The notes under the pieces: generated by a model
What the model was told of the DNA's origin: nothing
What the model saw: the letters and a program-made list of their open reading frames with translations, nothing else
Databases searched by the model: none
Assembly: GCF_003335505.1 (NCBI RefSeq)
Contig: NZ_QPEX01000011.1
Location: 1-64,000, forward strand
Length of the DNA: 64,000 bases
Source of the DNA: Bremerella cremea
Lineage (GTDB): Bacteria; Planctomycetota; Planctomycetia; Pirellulales; Pirellulaceae
Reading direction: 5' to 3'
In this document: positions 24,271 through 32,734 of the stretch, in pieces
Position numbering within the stretch: position 1 is the stretch's first letter
Layout: every line of letters begins with the position of its first letter
Made by a program: the position numbers and the translations under genes

Positions 24271-24951
24271 CTACGCTAGCAGCCCGGTTCGCCGCTCTGC
24301 TTTTTCGTTGGCCTGCCAAAACTGGCCACTGGCGACATCCAAACAAGTCAACCAACCGTCCCCGTAAATCCAGGTATCAATACAGATAGAATGCCCCACG
24401 TTGAGCGGCCAGCCCGACTTCTGCGAAGAGTGCCCGCAGATCACCGTCTTGCCGGAACAGTGCGGGCCGTTGTTGGCAAAGCGTTCCCAAAAGAGGACCG
24501 AATCGGACTGATCTGCCAGCGACAAACTAGGCCAGGCGTTGGCATGCACAAAGATATGGGTGTCGGTCTCGTGGTAACGCCGACACGTTTCATCCAGAAA
24601 CAACCAATGCGATTCCGGAATGCGGGCCATGTGCTCTGGCAGAAACTCTTCTTCCGGCGGACCGTACGAAAGCAGCGTTTCTTCACCCCCATACATCGCC
24701 CAAGTGTGAAAGGCCATCTCGTCATGGCGACCTTCCTGCATCATGATCTCGTGGTTACCGCGCAAGCAGACCACGCTGTGCTGCTTCTGCAAAGCCAGAA
24801 TCCGTTCGATCACTCCCTGGGAATCGGGACCACGATCGACGTAGTCCCCCAACGTGACGATTTGGTCTTCTACCGCCGGGTCCACAAATTCCAGCAAGGT
24901 ATCCAGGGCGGTGAGGCATCCATGAATGTCACCGATAGCCAGCGTTCGCAA
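24271..24951 (-). CDS. Calcineurin-like metallophosphatase (PPP-type)
   Basis: A 226-residue phosphatase with the three PPP signature blocks: GDIHG at the N-terminus, GDYVDRG, and RGNHE, plus a downstream HxH-type region (HANAW, then CGHSSQ). These bind two metal ions. A TTG at 24951 with GAGGA 7 bases upstream starts the protein directly before TLAIGDIHG, the normal position; the open frame to 25068 runs into the inverted repeat at 25004-25083. Relatives include bis(5'-nucleosyl)-tetraphosphatase and Ser/Thr phosphatase PrpA; substrate not determinable. Confidence 0.85.
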   Translation of the reverse strand: MRTLAIGDIHGCLTALDTLLEFVDPAVEDQIVTLGDYVDRGPDSQGVIERILALQKQHSVVCLRGNHEIMMQEGRHDEMAFHTWAMYGGEETLLSYGPPEEEFLPEHMARIPESHWLFLDETCRRYHETDTHIFVHANAWPSLSLADQSDSVLFWERFANNGPHCSGKTVICGHSSQKSGWPLNVGHSICIDTWIYGDGWLTCLDVASGQFWQANEKAERRTGLLA

Positions 24952-25003
24952 AGTAGTCCTCAACTTTTCAATCAGGAAATAACCAGCACAAACCTTCGCC
25001 CGT

Positions 25004-25083
25004 CCCGTAGGGTACGCTATGCGCACCACGGATACATCACCGGTTCCAAACGAGCCATTGGTCCGCACAGCGGACCCTACGGG
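25004..25083. repeat. REP-like imperfect inverted repeat, 24-base arms
   Basis: The arms at 25004-25027 (CCCGTAGGGTACGC...) and 25060-25083 (...GCGGACCCTACGGG) are complementary at 21 of 24 positions with a 32-base spacer. Each arm has its own small palindrome (for example GGTCCGCACAGCGGACC). The right arm abuts the stop codon of the gene at 25084. Confidence 0.75.
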
Positions 25084-26232
25084 CTAATCGAAGCGAAAAT
25101 CGATACAGCACGGATCGGGAACGTCGATCTGATGTCCGTTGGACTTCAACGTGCCGTTCTCTTGATTGATTTCGTAGACCACGATATTGCCCGAATTTTG
25201 GTTGGCGATCAGCAGGTGCTTGCCTTGGGGGGCAATCTGAAAACTGCGTGGGGTTTCGCCCATCGAACTCACGTGCTCGACAAAGGTAAGTTTGCCCGTT
25301 TCCTGATCGACGTCAAACACGGCAACGCTATTATGACCTCGATTCGAGCAGTAAAGCCACTTGCCGTTGGGGTGCAGAAAGATCTCAGCGGTCGTGTTGC
25401 TACCGTCGAAATCTTCCGGCAACGTCGACAACTTCTGCACGTGCTTGCTGTTGCCGGTCTGCGGATCGAACTCAAACACGTCGACCGTCGAGGCCATTTC
25501 GTTCAGCACATAGATCTTGTCGCCCGCTTGGTTGGTGGCCAAGTGCCGCGGCCCTGAGCCAGGCTTGATCTCGATGAACGCTGGGTCGTGTGGCTTGAGT
25601 TCCCCCTCGTCGGTCACGTCATAGATCATCACCTTGTCGACACCCAGATCAACACCCAACGCCAATTTAGTGCCTGGCACCAAATACATGCCATGGGCAT
25701 GTGGCCCTTGCTGGCGGCTTTTGTCGATACTGGAACCAACCTGCTGCATCACGCTTGCCGCTGGCTTTAGCTTGCCGTCCTCGGTCACTGGCAACGAGGC
25801 AAACGAACCACCCCCGTAGTTGGCCACCAAGACGGTCTTCTCGTCGGGGCCCAGCAGAATGTGGCAAGGACCGCGTCCCCCAGAAGCTTCCTGGTTGAGC
25901 AGCTTCAGCGTGCCGTCTTCGTTAATCGCGAAAGCTGAAACGGCTCCGGACGCTTTGTCTTTGAAGTTCGAGACCTCACCCACGGCATACAAATGGGTGT
26001 GATCCCCGTTAATGGTCAGAAACGAAGGGTTATCCAGTTCGGCGGCCAGGACCGGTTGAGAGAGCGAACCATCTTCCAAGTTCAAGGAACTTAGATAGAT
26101 GCCTTGGCTGTCCCCTTTGGTGTAAGTGCCGATGTAAAAGGGCTGGCTGCTATCTTGGGCATTGGCCAACGAACCTAGCGGCAGCAAGCTGCAGAGGGCC
26201 AAGGCCGAAAGAACAAGTTTAGACGAGATCAT
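25084..26232 (-). CDS. Exported lactonase-type beta-propeller (6-phosphogluconolactonase-like)
   Basis: A 382-residue seven-bladed propeller of the lactonase family typified by E. coli Pgl (YbhE). A signal peptide (SKLVLSALALCSLLPLGSLA) is followed by FYIGTYTKGDSQGIYL, the family's first-blade signature, and later GPRHLATNQAGDKIYVLNE and NRGHNSVAVFDVD. The ATG at 26232 has GGAG 9 bases upstream. Because it is exported, a pentose-phosphate role is unlikely; exported homologues are of unknown substrate. It is divergent from the cytochrome gene at 26390. Confidence 0.85.
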   Translation of the reverse strand: MISSKLVLSALALCSLLPLGSLANAQDSSQPFYIGTYTKGDSQGIYLSSLNLEDGSLSQPVLAAELDNPSFLTINGDHTHLYAVGEVSNFKDKASGAVSAFAINEDGTLKLLNQEASGGRGPCHILLGPDEKTVLVANYGGGSFASLPVTEDGKLKPAASVMQQVGSSIDKSRQQGPHAHGMYLVPGTKLALGVDLGVDKVMIYDVTDEGELKPHDPAFIEIKPGSGPRHLATNQAGDKIYVLNEMASTVDVFEFDPQTGNSKHVQKLSTLPEDFDGSNTTAEIFLHPNGKWLYCSNRGHNSVAVFDVDQETGKLTFVEHVSSMGETPRSFQIAPQGKHLLIANQNSGNIVVYEINQENGTLKSNGHQIDVPDPCCIDFRFD

Positions 26233-26389
26233 CGTGGGTGCTCCAGGTCTGGGGGTAATCCCTCTATCGTAATCTCGCTTGTCCTTCTTTTCATCTCCCC
26301 TGTTTCGCCCGATTTGGCTTGTCCGAAGTGAGCCACTATGGGAAAATCGTAAGAATCCCACCTTCGTCGCCATCCCCCTGAATTGTCAT

Positions 26390-28132
26390 ATGACCCGAAC
26401 GCTTCTTGCTACGCTGTGCTGTCTGCTTGCCAATCTAGCGCAAGGTGCCGCGCCAGAACGTATCGATCCGAATCAGCCTGCCTACCGCCAACCGGAAGAC
26501 ATGGTGCTGACCCCCGATGGCCACTATTTGTTGACGGCCAACCGAGGGAGTGGCACCCTAACCATCGTCGACCGCCTGCAGCAGCGCGTTGTGGCCGAGT
26601 GGAAGGTCAGCCGAAGTCTGGTTCATTTAACCCTGCTTTCTGGCGACCGGCTGCTAGCGATCGATCCGGTCCAGCAAGAAGCGATTCTCCTGCACTTGAT
26701 CGATAGCCAACTAACGGAACTGGGGCGAGTGCCGCTGCCTTACTCGCCGGTTCGCGCGGCTGTCTCTCCTGCTGGCTCCCAAATTGTGGTGAGCTGTGTC
26801 TGGCCGCGCAAGCTTGTCTTGTTGAAACTCGACGACGAGCAGCTTTCCGTTGAAAAAGAATTGATCTTGCCCTTCTCGCCGCGTGAAGTCTTGTTTGAAC
26901 CAACCGGTCAAACGTTGCTGGCCGCTGACAACTTCGGCGGCAAACTGGGCTTGGTCGACATGGCCTCGTTCACGCTGCGGCATGTCCGCGAGTTCCCGGC
27001 GCACAATATTCGGGCGATGGTTCTTTCTCAGGATCAGACCAAGCTTTTGTTCGCCCATCAAATGCTCAACAGCCTGGCCGTAACCAATAGCAACGATATC
27101 CACTGGGGCCTGGTGATGAGCAACGACCTGCGGTGGGTAGACCTAGCGCGGGTGTTGAACCCGGAAGAAGATTTTTACAGAGAAGGGTTCATGCACCCAA
27201 TTGGTCAGCCAGGCAAGGGGGGCGGAGACCCAACCGACATTGCCGTGATCGACGCCGACCAGGCCATCGTTACGATGGGCGGCACCGGCCAAGTGGGCAT
27301 CGGCAAACACGAGTCGTACGGGCTGTTCCGCTCTACCGTCGGCGAGCATCCCACCGCCGTGGTCGTTTCGCCCGAGAAAGATATCGCCTACGTCGCCAAT
27401 GGTTTTGAAGATTCGATTTCGACGGTCAACCTAAAGACCGCCAAAACGAGCGGCAAGTTTCCCCTGGGCGTGCAGCGCGAGCTGACAGAACGGGAACGTG
27501 GCGAGAAGCTGTTTCACAATGCTCGGCTGTCGATGGAAGGGTGGATGTCGTGTCATAGCTGCCATACCGACGGCCACACCAATGGCCTGGCCAGCGACAA
27601 CCTGAGCGATCGTTCCTACGGCGCGCCAAAACGGATTCTCTCGCTGCTGGGCAAGGCCGACACGGCGCCCTTCGGCTGGCTGGGCGTGTCCGATACGCTG
27701 AAAGCTCAGGCCCACAAGTCGGTCGAACTGACGATGCACGGCGGAAAACTGGCGGACGAAGACGCTCAGGCATTGGCGACCTACATGGCCAGCTTGCCCT
27801 TGCCCCCTCCGATCGACCAGTTGCAAGCGACCCGCGATCAGGCCGCGGTCGAGCACGGCCGACAGATCTTCCTGCGCCAGAACTGCATCAAATGCCACGC
27901 CCCACCCAAGTACACCGCGCCAGAACTGTACGACGTGGGCATGGAAGACAAAGAACGCAACCGCGCGTTCAACCCACCATCACTTCGCGGGATCGGCCAT
28001 CGCGATACTTACTTCCACGATGCCAGCGTCACTTCGCTACGTGATGTCTTCGAGGTTCACGGACACCAGTTGCAGACCGAACTCAGCCAGCAACAACTCG
28101 ACGATCTGCTCCACTTTCTACGCAGCTTGTAG
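26390..28132 (+). CDS. Exported propeller protein with di-haem cytochrome c domain
   Basis: A 580-residue exported protein. A signal peptide (LLATLCCLLANLAQGAA) precedes a YVTN-type beta-propeller (about 35-385), then a cytochrome-c region with two CxxCH sites: CHSCH in SMEGWMSCHSCHTDG and CIKCH in LRQNCIKCHAPP. Conserved GRQIFLRQNC and FNPPSLRGIGHRDTYFHDAS match MauG/cytochrome c peroxidase-like domains. It probably carries out periplasmic oxidation or peroxide reduction. The longer frame from 26279 covers the promoter side of the divergent gene, so the ATG at 26390 was chosen. Confidence 0.82.
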   Translation: MTRTLLATLCCLLANLAQGAAPERIDPNQPAYRQPEDMVLTPDGHYLLTANRGSGTLTIVDRLQQRVVAEWKVSRSLVHLTLLSGDRLLAIDPVQQEAILLHLIDSQLTELGRVPLPYSPVRAAVSPAGSQIVVSCVWPRKLVLLKLDDEQLSVEKELILPFSPREVLFEPTGQTLLAADNFGGKLGLVDMASFTLRHVREFPAHNIRAMVLSQDQTKLLFAHQMLNSLAVTNSNDIHWGLVMSNDLRWVDLARVLNPEEDFYREGFMHPIGQPGKGGGDPTDIAVIDADQAIVTMGGTGQVGIGKHESYGLFRSTVGEHPTAVVVSPEKDIAYVANGFEDSISTVNLKTAKTSGKFPLGVQRELTERERGEKLFHNARLSMEGWMSCHSCHTDGHTNGLASDNLSDRSYGAPKRILSLLGKADTAPFGWLGVSDTLKAQAHKSVELTMHGGKLADEDAQALATYMASLPLPPPIDQLQATRDQAAVEHGRQIFLRQNCIKCHAPPKYTAPELYDVGMEDKERNRAFNPPSLRGIGHRDTYFHDASVTSLRDVFEVHGHQLQTELSQQQLDDLLHFLRSL

Positions 28133-28135
28133 CCG

Positions 28136-28174
28136 AGCCAGCAGCAGACGCTGCCCTGGGGCAGGCGGCTGGCT
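28136..28174. terminator. Shared bidirectional hairpin between convergent genes
   Basis: AGCCAGC (28136-28142) and GCTGGCT (28168-28174) enclose a second stem, CTGCCC/GGGCAG. It fills the 41-base gap between the cytochrome gene and the ethanolamine operon and probably serves both; no long T-run. Confidence 0.5.
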
Positions 28175-29520
28175 TATTCGCTCTCGGTGGCGAGCTGAAC
28201 CTCTTTCGCACGGAGGCTCTGATATTTCAGGAAACCGACATACCCGACCGCCACGATCACCACATAGATCAGGCAAAGCTCCCAGTTGTAGACGCTGAGT
28301 GCGATCAGCGAGATCATGGCAATCACCAACGCGACCGCCGGAAAGATGGGATAGAAGGGCACCTTGAAAGGACGCTCGAGGTCGGCGTGGTTCTTACGCA
28401 GGGCGAAGAAGGCGATCATCGACACCACGTACAACGTCAGGGCCCCAAAGCAGGCAATCGTGATAATCTCGGTTGTCTTGCCGGTTAACAGGGCGACAAT
28501 CCCTATTCCCGTGTTCACCAGCAATGCGTTTACGGGTGTCTTGGTACGGGGATGCACCACGCCGACAAACGGCGTGACGTAATGCTCGCGTCCTAGTTCC
28601 AAGGTGGAACGGCTAGCGGCCAGGATGATACCGTGGAACGAAGCAATCAATCCAAACAAGCCGATCGTGATCAGCAGGTGATACAAGACGCTCCCTTCCC
28701 CCACGATATGTCCCAAGGCCAACGGCAACGGTGAATCAGACGGCTCGGCCCCAGGACTGGGATAGACGATCGCTTCCCAACCAGCCACGCCGACCGCCGA
28801 GGTGAAGACAAGCAGGCAAAGCACCACCAGCGTGGTGATCGCCGAGCCAAAACCCCACAACACATCGCGTTGCGGGTTCTTGGCTTCCTCGGCCACATTC
28901 GCCACGCCTTCGATCGCCAGGAAAAACCAGATTGCAAATGGGATCGCGCGGAATGCCCCTTCCCAGCCGTTGGGCAAGGCGTTGATAGTCAGATTCTCTA
29001 ATTTGAATGCCGAATAGCTTACCCCGGCGAACAGCAGCAATTCGAGCACGGCCAGCACGGTGACGAACAACTCGAAGTAAGCCGCCGAACGCACCCCCAC
29101 GATGTTCAGCCCGGTGAAGATCACATAGGCCCCAATGGCAATCACAGTCACGTTCAACTGCGGAAAGAACGCGTTGAGATAGGCACCAATCGCAAAGGCA
29201 ATCGCCGGTGGGGCGAAGACGAACTCGATGCTTTGGGCGATCCCGGCCAGGTATCCCCAATGCTTCCCCAGCCCCAAGCGGGCATAGTCGAACGCCCCGC
29301 CAGCTTTGGGAATGGCACAGGCCATCTCCGTATAACTGAACGTAAAGGTGACATACATAATGATGATAAAGAAAGTCGCCACGGCCAAGCCGAGCGTTCC
29401 TCCTTCGGCCAGGCCCAAGTTCCAGCCAAAGTACATGCCAGAGATCACGTAGCCGACGCCGAGCCCCCACAGCATCAACGGGCCAAGTGTTTTCTTCAGT
29501 TCGCTATTGGGTTCGGTCAT
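28174..29520 (-). CDS. Ethanolamine permease (APC superfamily)
   Basis: A 448-residue transporter of the amino acid-polyamine-organocation superfamily with about 12 membrane helices. The N-terminal LGPLMLWGLGVGYVISGMYF and GLGLAKAGGAFDYARLG-like region (IPKAGGAFDYARLGLGKHWG) match the ethanolamine permease subfamily, and the gene overlaps eutC by 17 bases, which makes ethanolamine import the obvious role. The ATG at 29520 was chosen over the preceding TTG. Third gene of eutB-eutC-permease. Confidence 0.88.
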   Translation of the reverse strand: MTEPNSELKKTLGPLMLWGLGVGYVISGMYFGWNLGLAEGGTLGLAVATFFIIIMYVTFTFSYTEMACAIPKAGGAFDYARLGLGKHWGYLAGIAQSIEFVFAPPAIAFAIGAYLNAFFPQLNVTVIAIGAYVIFTGLNIVGVRSAAYFELFVTVLAVLELLLFAGVSYSAFKLENLTINALPNGWEGAFRAIPFAIWFFLAIEGVANVAEEAKNPQRDVLWGFGSAITTLVVLCLLVFTSAVGVAGWEAIVYPSPGAEPSDSPLPLALGHIVGEGSVLYHLLITIGLFGLIASFHGIILAASRSTLELGREHYVTPFVGVVHPRTKTPVNALLVNTGIGIVALLTGKTTEIITIACFGALTLYVVSMIAFFALRKNHADLERPFKVPFYPIFPAVALVIAMISLIALSVYNWELCLIYVVIVAVGYVGFLKYQSLRAKEVQLATESE

Positions 29521-30256
29521 CAAGTCGTTCGTCGATAAATAGGTCTTTTAAGGAAACGCCAGAGAGCTTGCGGCGGAGCGATTCTCCGATCAGAAAGCTC
29601 AACTTGTGGGCCGCGTGCTCGTGGGGCAAGCCTTCGCGGCGAATGTTAGAGATGCAGTTTCGTCGTTCGTCGGTATTTCCAGTGCGGGGCGCATAAGTAA
29701 GATAAACCCCCATACTGTAAGGAGACGTTAGCCCAGGCCGCTCGCCGATCAAAATGACCGAGAGCTGACTCCCCAGCAAATCACCAATCGAATCGCTTAT
29801 GGCCACGCGTCCCTGACGCACGATAGAAATCGGTGCCAGGCGATAAGCCTGCAGCAGCGGAAGCAAGCACTTCAACAATGCAACCGCGTTCCGCTCGATA
29901 GCGATCGCGGAGAGACCATCGGCGATGATAAGGTTGATTTCGTATTGCTGCCTGGGTCGCGCACGCAGGCTGGCCTCCGAGGAATCACTTAGCAGCCGCC
30001 CTAAGTCAGGCCGCTGCACATACTGCTGCCGGTCGTGGGCTTGGCTGTCCAGCAGTATCACCTCCTGGCCGAGGTCTGCCAGTTCCGTTTGCAGCTTGTC
30101 GACATCCAGATCGGCCCAGACGGCATCGCTGGCCAAAGCATGATCGGTGCGAAAGTCCAGCATTTGCTTCGTGGTCAAGCTGCTGCCGGTGCGTCCCATA
30201 CCGATGCGGGCCTGGGTAAACACCCGGTATTTTTCCCAGATGTCGTTTTGGTTCAT
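29504..30256 (-). CDS. eutC: Ethanolamine ammonia-lyase small subunit
   Basis: A 250-residue light chain of adenosylcobalamin-dependent ethanolamine ammonia-lyase, which converts ethanolamine to acetaldehyde and ammonia. Recognisable motifs: ARIGMGRTGSSLTTKQMLDF near the N-terminus, LIIADGLSAIAIERNA, VILIGERPGLTSPYSMGVYL and the Cys-containing RRNCISNIRREGLPHEHAA. Length is normal or slightly short. Its ATG overlaps the eutB stop by 4 bases (ATGA), so translation is coupled, as expected for a fixed-ratio complex. Confidence 0.95.
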   Translation of the reverse strand: MNQNDIWEKYRVFTQARIGMGRTGSSLTTKQMLDFRTDHALASDAVWADLDVDKLQTELADLGQEVILLDSQAHDRQQYVQRPDLGRLLSDSSEASLRARPRQQYEINLIIADGLSAIAIERNAVALLKCLLPLLQAYRLAPISIVRQGRVAISDSIGDLLGSQLSVILIGERPGLTSPYSMGVYLTYAPRTGNTDERRNCISNIRREGLPHEHAAHKLSFLIGESLRRKLSGVSLKDLFIDERLDDRTQ

Positions 30257-31623
30257 AGGATCATCAACCGATGCCGTGCTGCTGCGGGAAGAAGCTTGCC
30301 GTCGTCGCCAATCAGGTGCATGCCCTGTAGCCAGGCTTCGAACTCAGGGGCGTGCTGCAGCCCCAACAGTTCGCGAAGGTAAAGCTGATCGTGATACGAG
30401 GTACTTTGATAATGCAGCATGACATCGTCTGCCCCTGGCACCCCCATCACAAAGTTGCAGCCCGCCATGCCCAGCAGCGACAGTAGATTGTCCATGTCGT
30501 CTTGGTCGACGTTGGCGTGGTTCGTATAGCAAACATCACACCCCATCGGCAGCCCCATCAGTTTGCCGCAGAAGTGGTCTTCCAGACCAGCTCGGATGAT
30601 CTGCTTGCCGTCGTAAAGGTATTCTGGCCCAATGAAACCGACCACCGAGTTGACCAGCAGCGGCTGATACTTCCGCGCCACGGCATAGGCCCTGACCTCG
30701 CAGGTCTGCTGATCGACCCCGTGATGCGCGTTGGCCGAATGAGCGCTGCCCTGGCCGGTTTCAAAATACATGCAGTTCTGCCCGACGCTGCCACGTCCCA
30801 GTTCCAGCCCGGCCTGGTACGCTTCGTCCAGCATGGCCAGCGTGACGCCGAAACTATCGTTGGTGGCCTCGGTGCCGCCGATCGATTGGAAGATCAAATC
30901 AACCGGGGCGCCAGCTTCGATCAGCTCGATGGTGGTGGTCACGTGCGTCAAAACACACGTTTGGGTAGGGATCTCGAAACGCACACGCAGTTCGTCGAGC
31001 ATCTCCAAAAGGTTCCGCGCGATACGGGGATCGTCCGAGGCGGGATTAATGCCGATGACCGCATCCCCCACCCCGTACAATAGGCCATCGATCGTGCTGG
31101 CCAAAATGCCTTTCGGGTCGTCGGTCGGGTGATTCGGCTGCAGCCGTGTCGAGAAGTGCCCGGCCAGCCCCAAGGTATCGCGAAAGCGCGAAACAACGCG
31201 GATCTTGGCGGCGGCCAGGATTAGGTCTTGGTTCGACATCAACTTGCTGACCGCTGCGACCATCTCTGGCAAGAGACCAGGGCGAATGCGTGCGATCGCT
31301 TCGTTGTCGGTCTCGTACGACAACAACCAGTCGCGAAACTCTCCGACCGTCAACTGGCTGATCTCGGCAAACGCTGCGACCTCGTGCTGATCGACCGACA
31401 ACCGTGTGACCGAGTCCAACTCGTACGGAATGACCAGTTCCTGCAGAAATTGAGCCAAGGGGACATCGGCCAACACATGCCGAGCGGCCATTCGCTGCTT
31501 GTTGTTCTCGGCAGCCAAGCCAGCCAGTCGATCGCCGGAACGCTCGGGCGTTGCCTTGGCAAGAACGTCTTTAAGATCGGGAAACGTGTACGAAACGGTC
31601 CCAATACGATGCTGATACTTCAT
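30253..31623 (-). CDS. eutB: Ethanolamine ammonia-lyase large subunit
   Basis: A 456-residue catalytic TIM-barrel subunit binding ethanolamine and cobalamin with EutC. Typical blocks are present: GHFSTRLQPNHPTDDPKGI, GLLYGVGDAVIGINPASDDP, LTHVTTTIELIEAGAPVDLIF, GQNCMYFETGQGSAHSANAHHGVDQQT (in parts) and GLPMGCDVCYTNHANVDQDD. Length is typical. First gene of the operon. No microcompartment shell genes, EutA reactivase, aldehyde dehydrogenase or cobalamin riboswitch are recognisable nearby, so it resembles the simple permease-plus-lyase clusters used for nitrogen or carbon scavenging. Confidence 0.96.
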   Translation of the reverse strand: MKYQHRIGTVSYTFPDLKDVLAKATPERSGDRLAGLAAENNKQRMAARHVLADVPLAQFLQELVIPYELDSVTRLSVDQHEVAAFAEISQLTVGEFRDWLLSYETDNEAIARIRPGLLPEMVAAVSKLMSNQDLILAAAKIRVVSRFRDTLGLAGHFSTRLQPNHPTDDPKGILASTIDGLLYGVGDAVIGINPASDDPRIARNLLEMLDELRVRFEIPTQTCVLTHVTTTIELIEAGAPVDLIFQSIGGTEATNDSFGVTLAMLDEAYQAGLELGRGSVGQNCMYFETGQGSAHSANAHHGVDQQTCEVRAYAVARKYQPLLVNSVVGFIGPEYLYDGKQIIRAGLEDHFCGKLMGLPMGCDVCYTNHANVDQDDMDNLLSLLGMAGCNFVMGVPGADDVMLHYQSTSYHDQLYLRELLGLQHAPEFEAWLQGMHLIGDDGKLLPAAARHRLMIL

Positions 31624-32239
31624 GATCCCACGATAAAGAGGCTGGCGAATGTCGCCTTATCGTACCCCATCGCTTCACGCGAATGCACTAACACAATGCG
31701 CAAAGTTCTAGGATTCTTACTGCCGGCCCCAACAGCCGTATCTGGCTGCCGGTTGGTTTGCACGCCTCGCCAGCAAGCCAGCACTTGATGAAGAAACCGT
31801 TCAGACCTCAAACGAGCTTTCCCCTGCTGTCGTTGGTTAACACTCGCTTCATGAAACGTGCTAAGGCTCTTTGCCGAGACGTTAAAAGCCCTCTATCGTT
31901 GCCTCGTTTTCCCTGCCGGTTGGCAGAGCATTTATCTACCAAATCGCTAGATTTTACGGCTGCTAAGTTTCCGCGAGACGCACGTTAACAATCGCTTCAG
32001 ACGCCGTGCATAACATCAAATCTATTGCGTGTATTGTCACTACTGGCCTGAGCTGATCTGGCTATTCTGAAACGGCATTAACACGGCGGTCTTTCACGCC
32101 TGCTTGCAGTTGCTGGCAGGAGTGCCTGGTTTCGAGCTCTTGGAAACCCGCAGGGCGAATCGATCGCCGCAGGTGATTTGTGTCGTTTATCTCGGTCCAC
32201 GATTGGCTTGGCCCAGTGCCAAGCCGAAGAGGAGAACCC
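31624..32239. other. Intergenic region between eutB and the lipoprotein gene
   Basis: About 615 bases between divergent genes with no supported gene; the open frames here lack ribosome-binding sites and domain features. No strong hairpin recognised. It must hold the eut promoter. Confidence 0.5.
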
Positions 32240-32689
32240 ATGGTGGGAAGGCTTTGTGTCTTGCTCGGTTTTTTGAGTCTGCTGGTTGGCTGCGGCGATC
32301 CGGCGCTGCATCCGATTACGGGCAAGGTTTCGCTCGATGGCAAAACCTACGAGCGGTTGCTGGTCTATTTTCATCCGCTGGATCGCAATCCAGATCAGTT
32401 CTCGATTGGCGTGGGCGAGACCGACAAAGATGGCGTGCTGCTGCTGCGAACTACTGCTGGGCCTGGCATCGCCGCCGGCACCTACCGCGTAACGTTCTCT
32501 TGCATTCAAGCAATACGCGGCGGCAAAACGGTCACACTCGGGGCCGCTTCGGAAAAAGCGGATGATGACCGCAGCCTCGTTACCAAAGATATCGTTCCGA
32601 CTCCTTATGGCTCGAAGACGAACAGCCCGGTCGAGTTTGTCGTGAAGTCAGGCGAGAACGTTTTTGAGTTCGACATTCCTAGCAAATAG
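32240..32689 (+). CDS. Lipoprotein, transthyretin-like, paired with DUF1559 gene
   Basis: A 149-residue lipoprotein. GAGGAG 5 bases before the ATG at 32240 and a short signal (RLCVLLGFLSLLVGC) with lipobox Cys at residue 18. The mature protein starts with ITGKVSLDGKTYERLLVYFH and later GIAAGTYRVTFSC, the pattern of the carboxypeptidase-regulatory/transthyretin-like beta-sandwich proteins that commonly sit beside DUF1559 genes in planctomycetes. The DUF1559 gene follows after 45 bases. Role unknown, probably cell-surface. Confidence 0.78.
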   Translation: MVGRLCVLLGFLSLLVGCGDPALHPITGKVSLDGKTYERLLVYFHPLDRNPDQFSIGVGETDKDGVLLLRTTAGPGIAAGTYRVTFSCIQAIRGGKTVTLGAASEKADDDRSLVTKDIVPTPYGSKTNSPVEFVVKSGENVFEFDIPSK

Positions 32690-32734
32690 TCGTTTCATTT
32701 TACATCTTACGTCTCCTACAAAGGGAAAGCTCTC

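Noticed and set aside
24391..25557. Long open frame (388 codons) on the plus strand
   Set aside because: It lies antisense to the metallophosphatase and lactonase genes and crosses the inverted repeat between them. Codon-phase bias of the real genes explains its length; no domain or ribosome-binding site.
28174..31623. Bacterial microcompartment locus
   Set aside because: Only permease and ammonia-lyase genes are present; no BMC-domain shell proteins in the window.
31758..31988. 76-codon plus-strand frame in the eutB upstream gap
   Set aside because: No ribosome-binding site, no domain, and composition typical of non-coding DNA.
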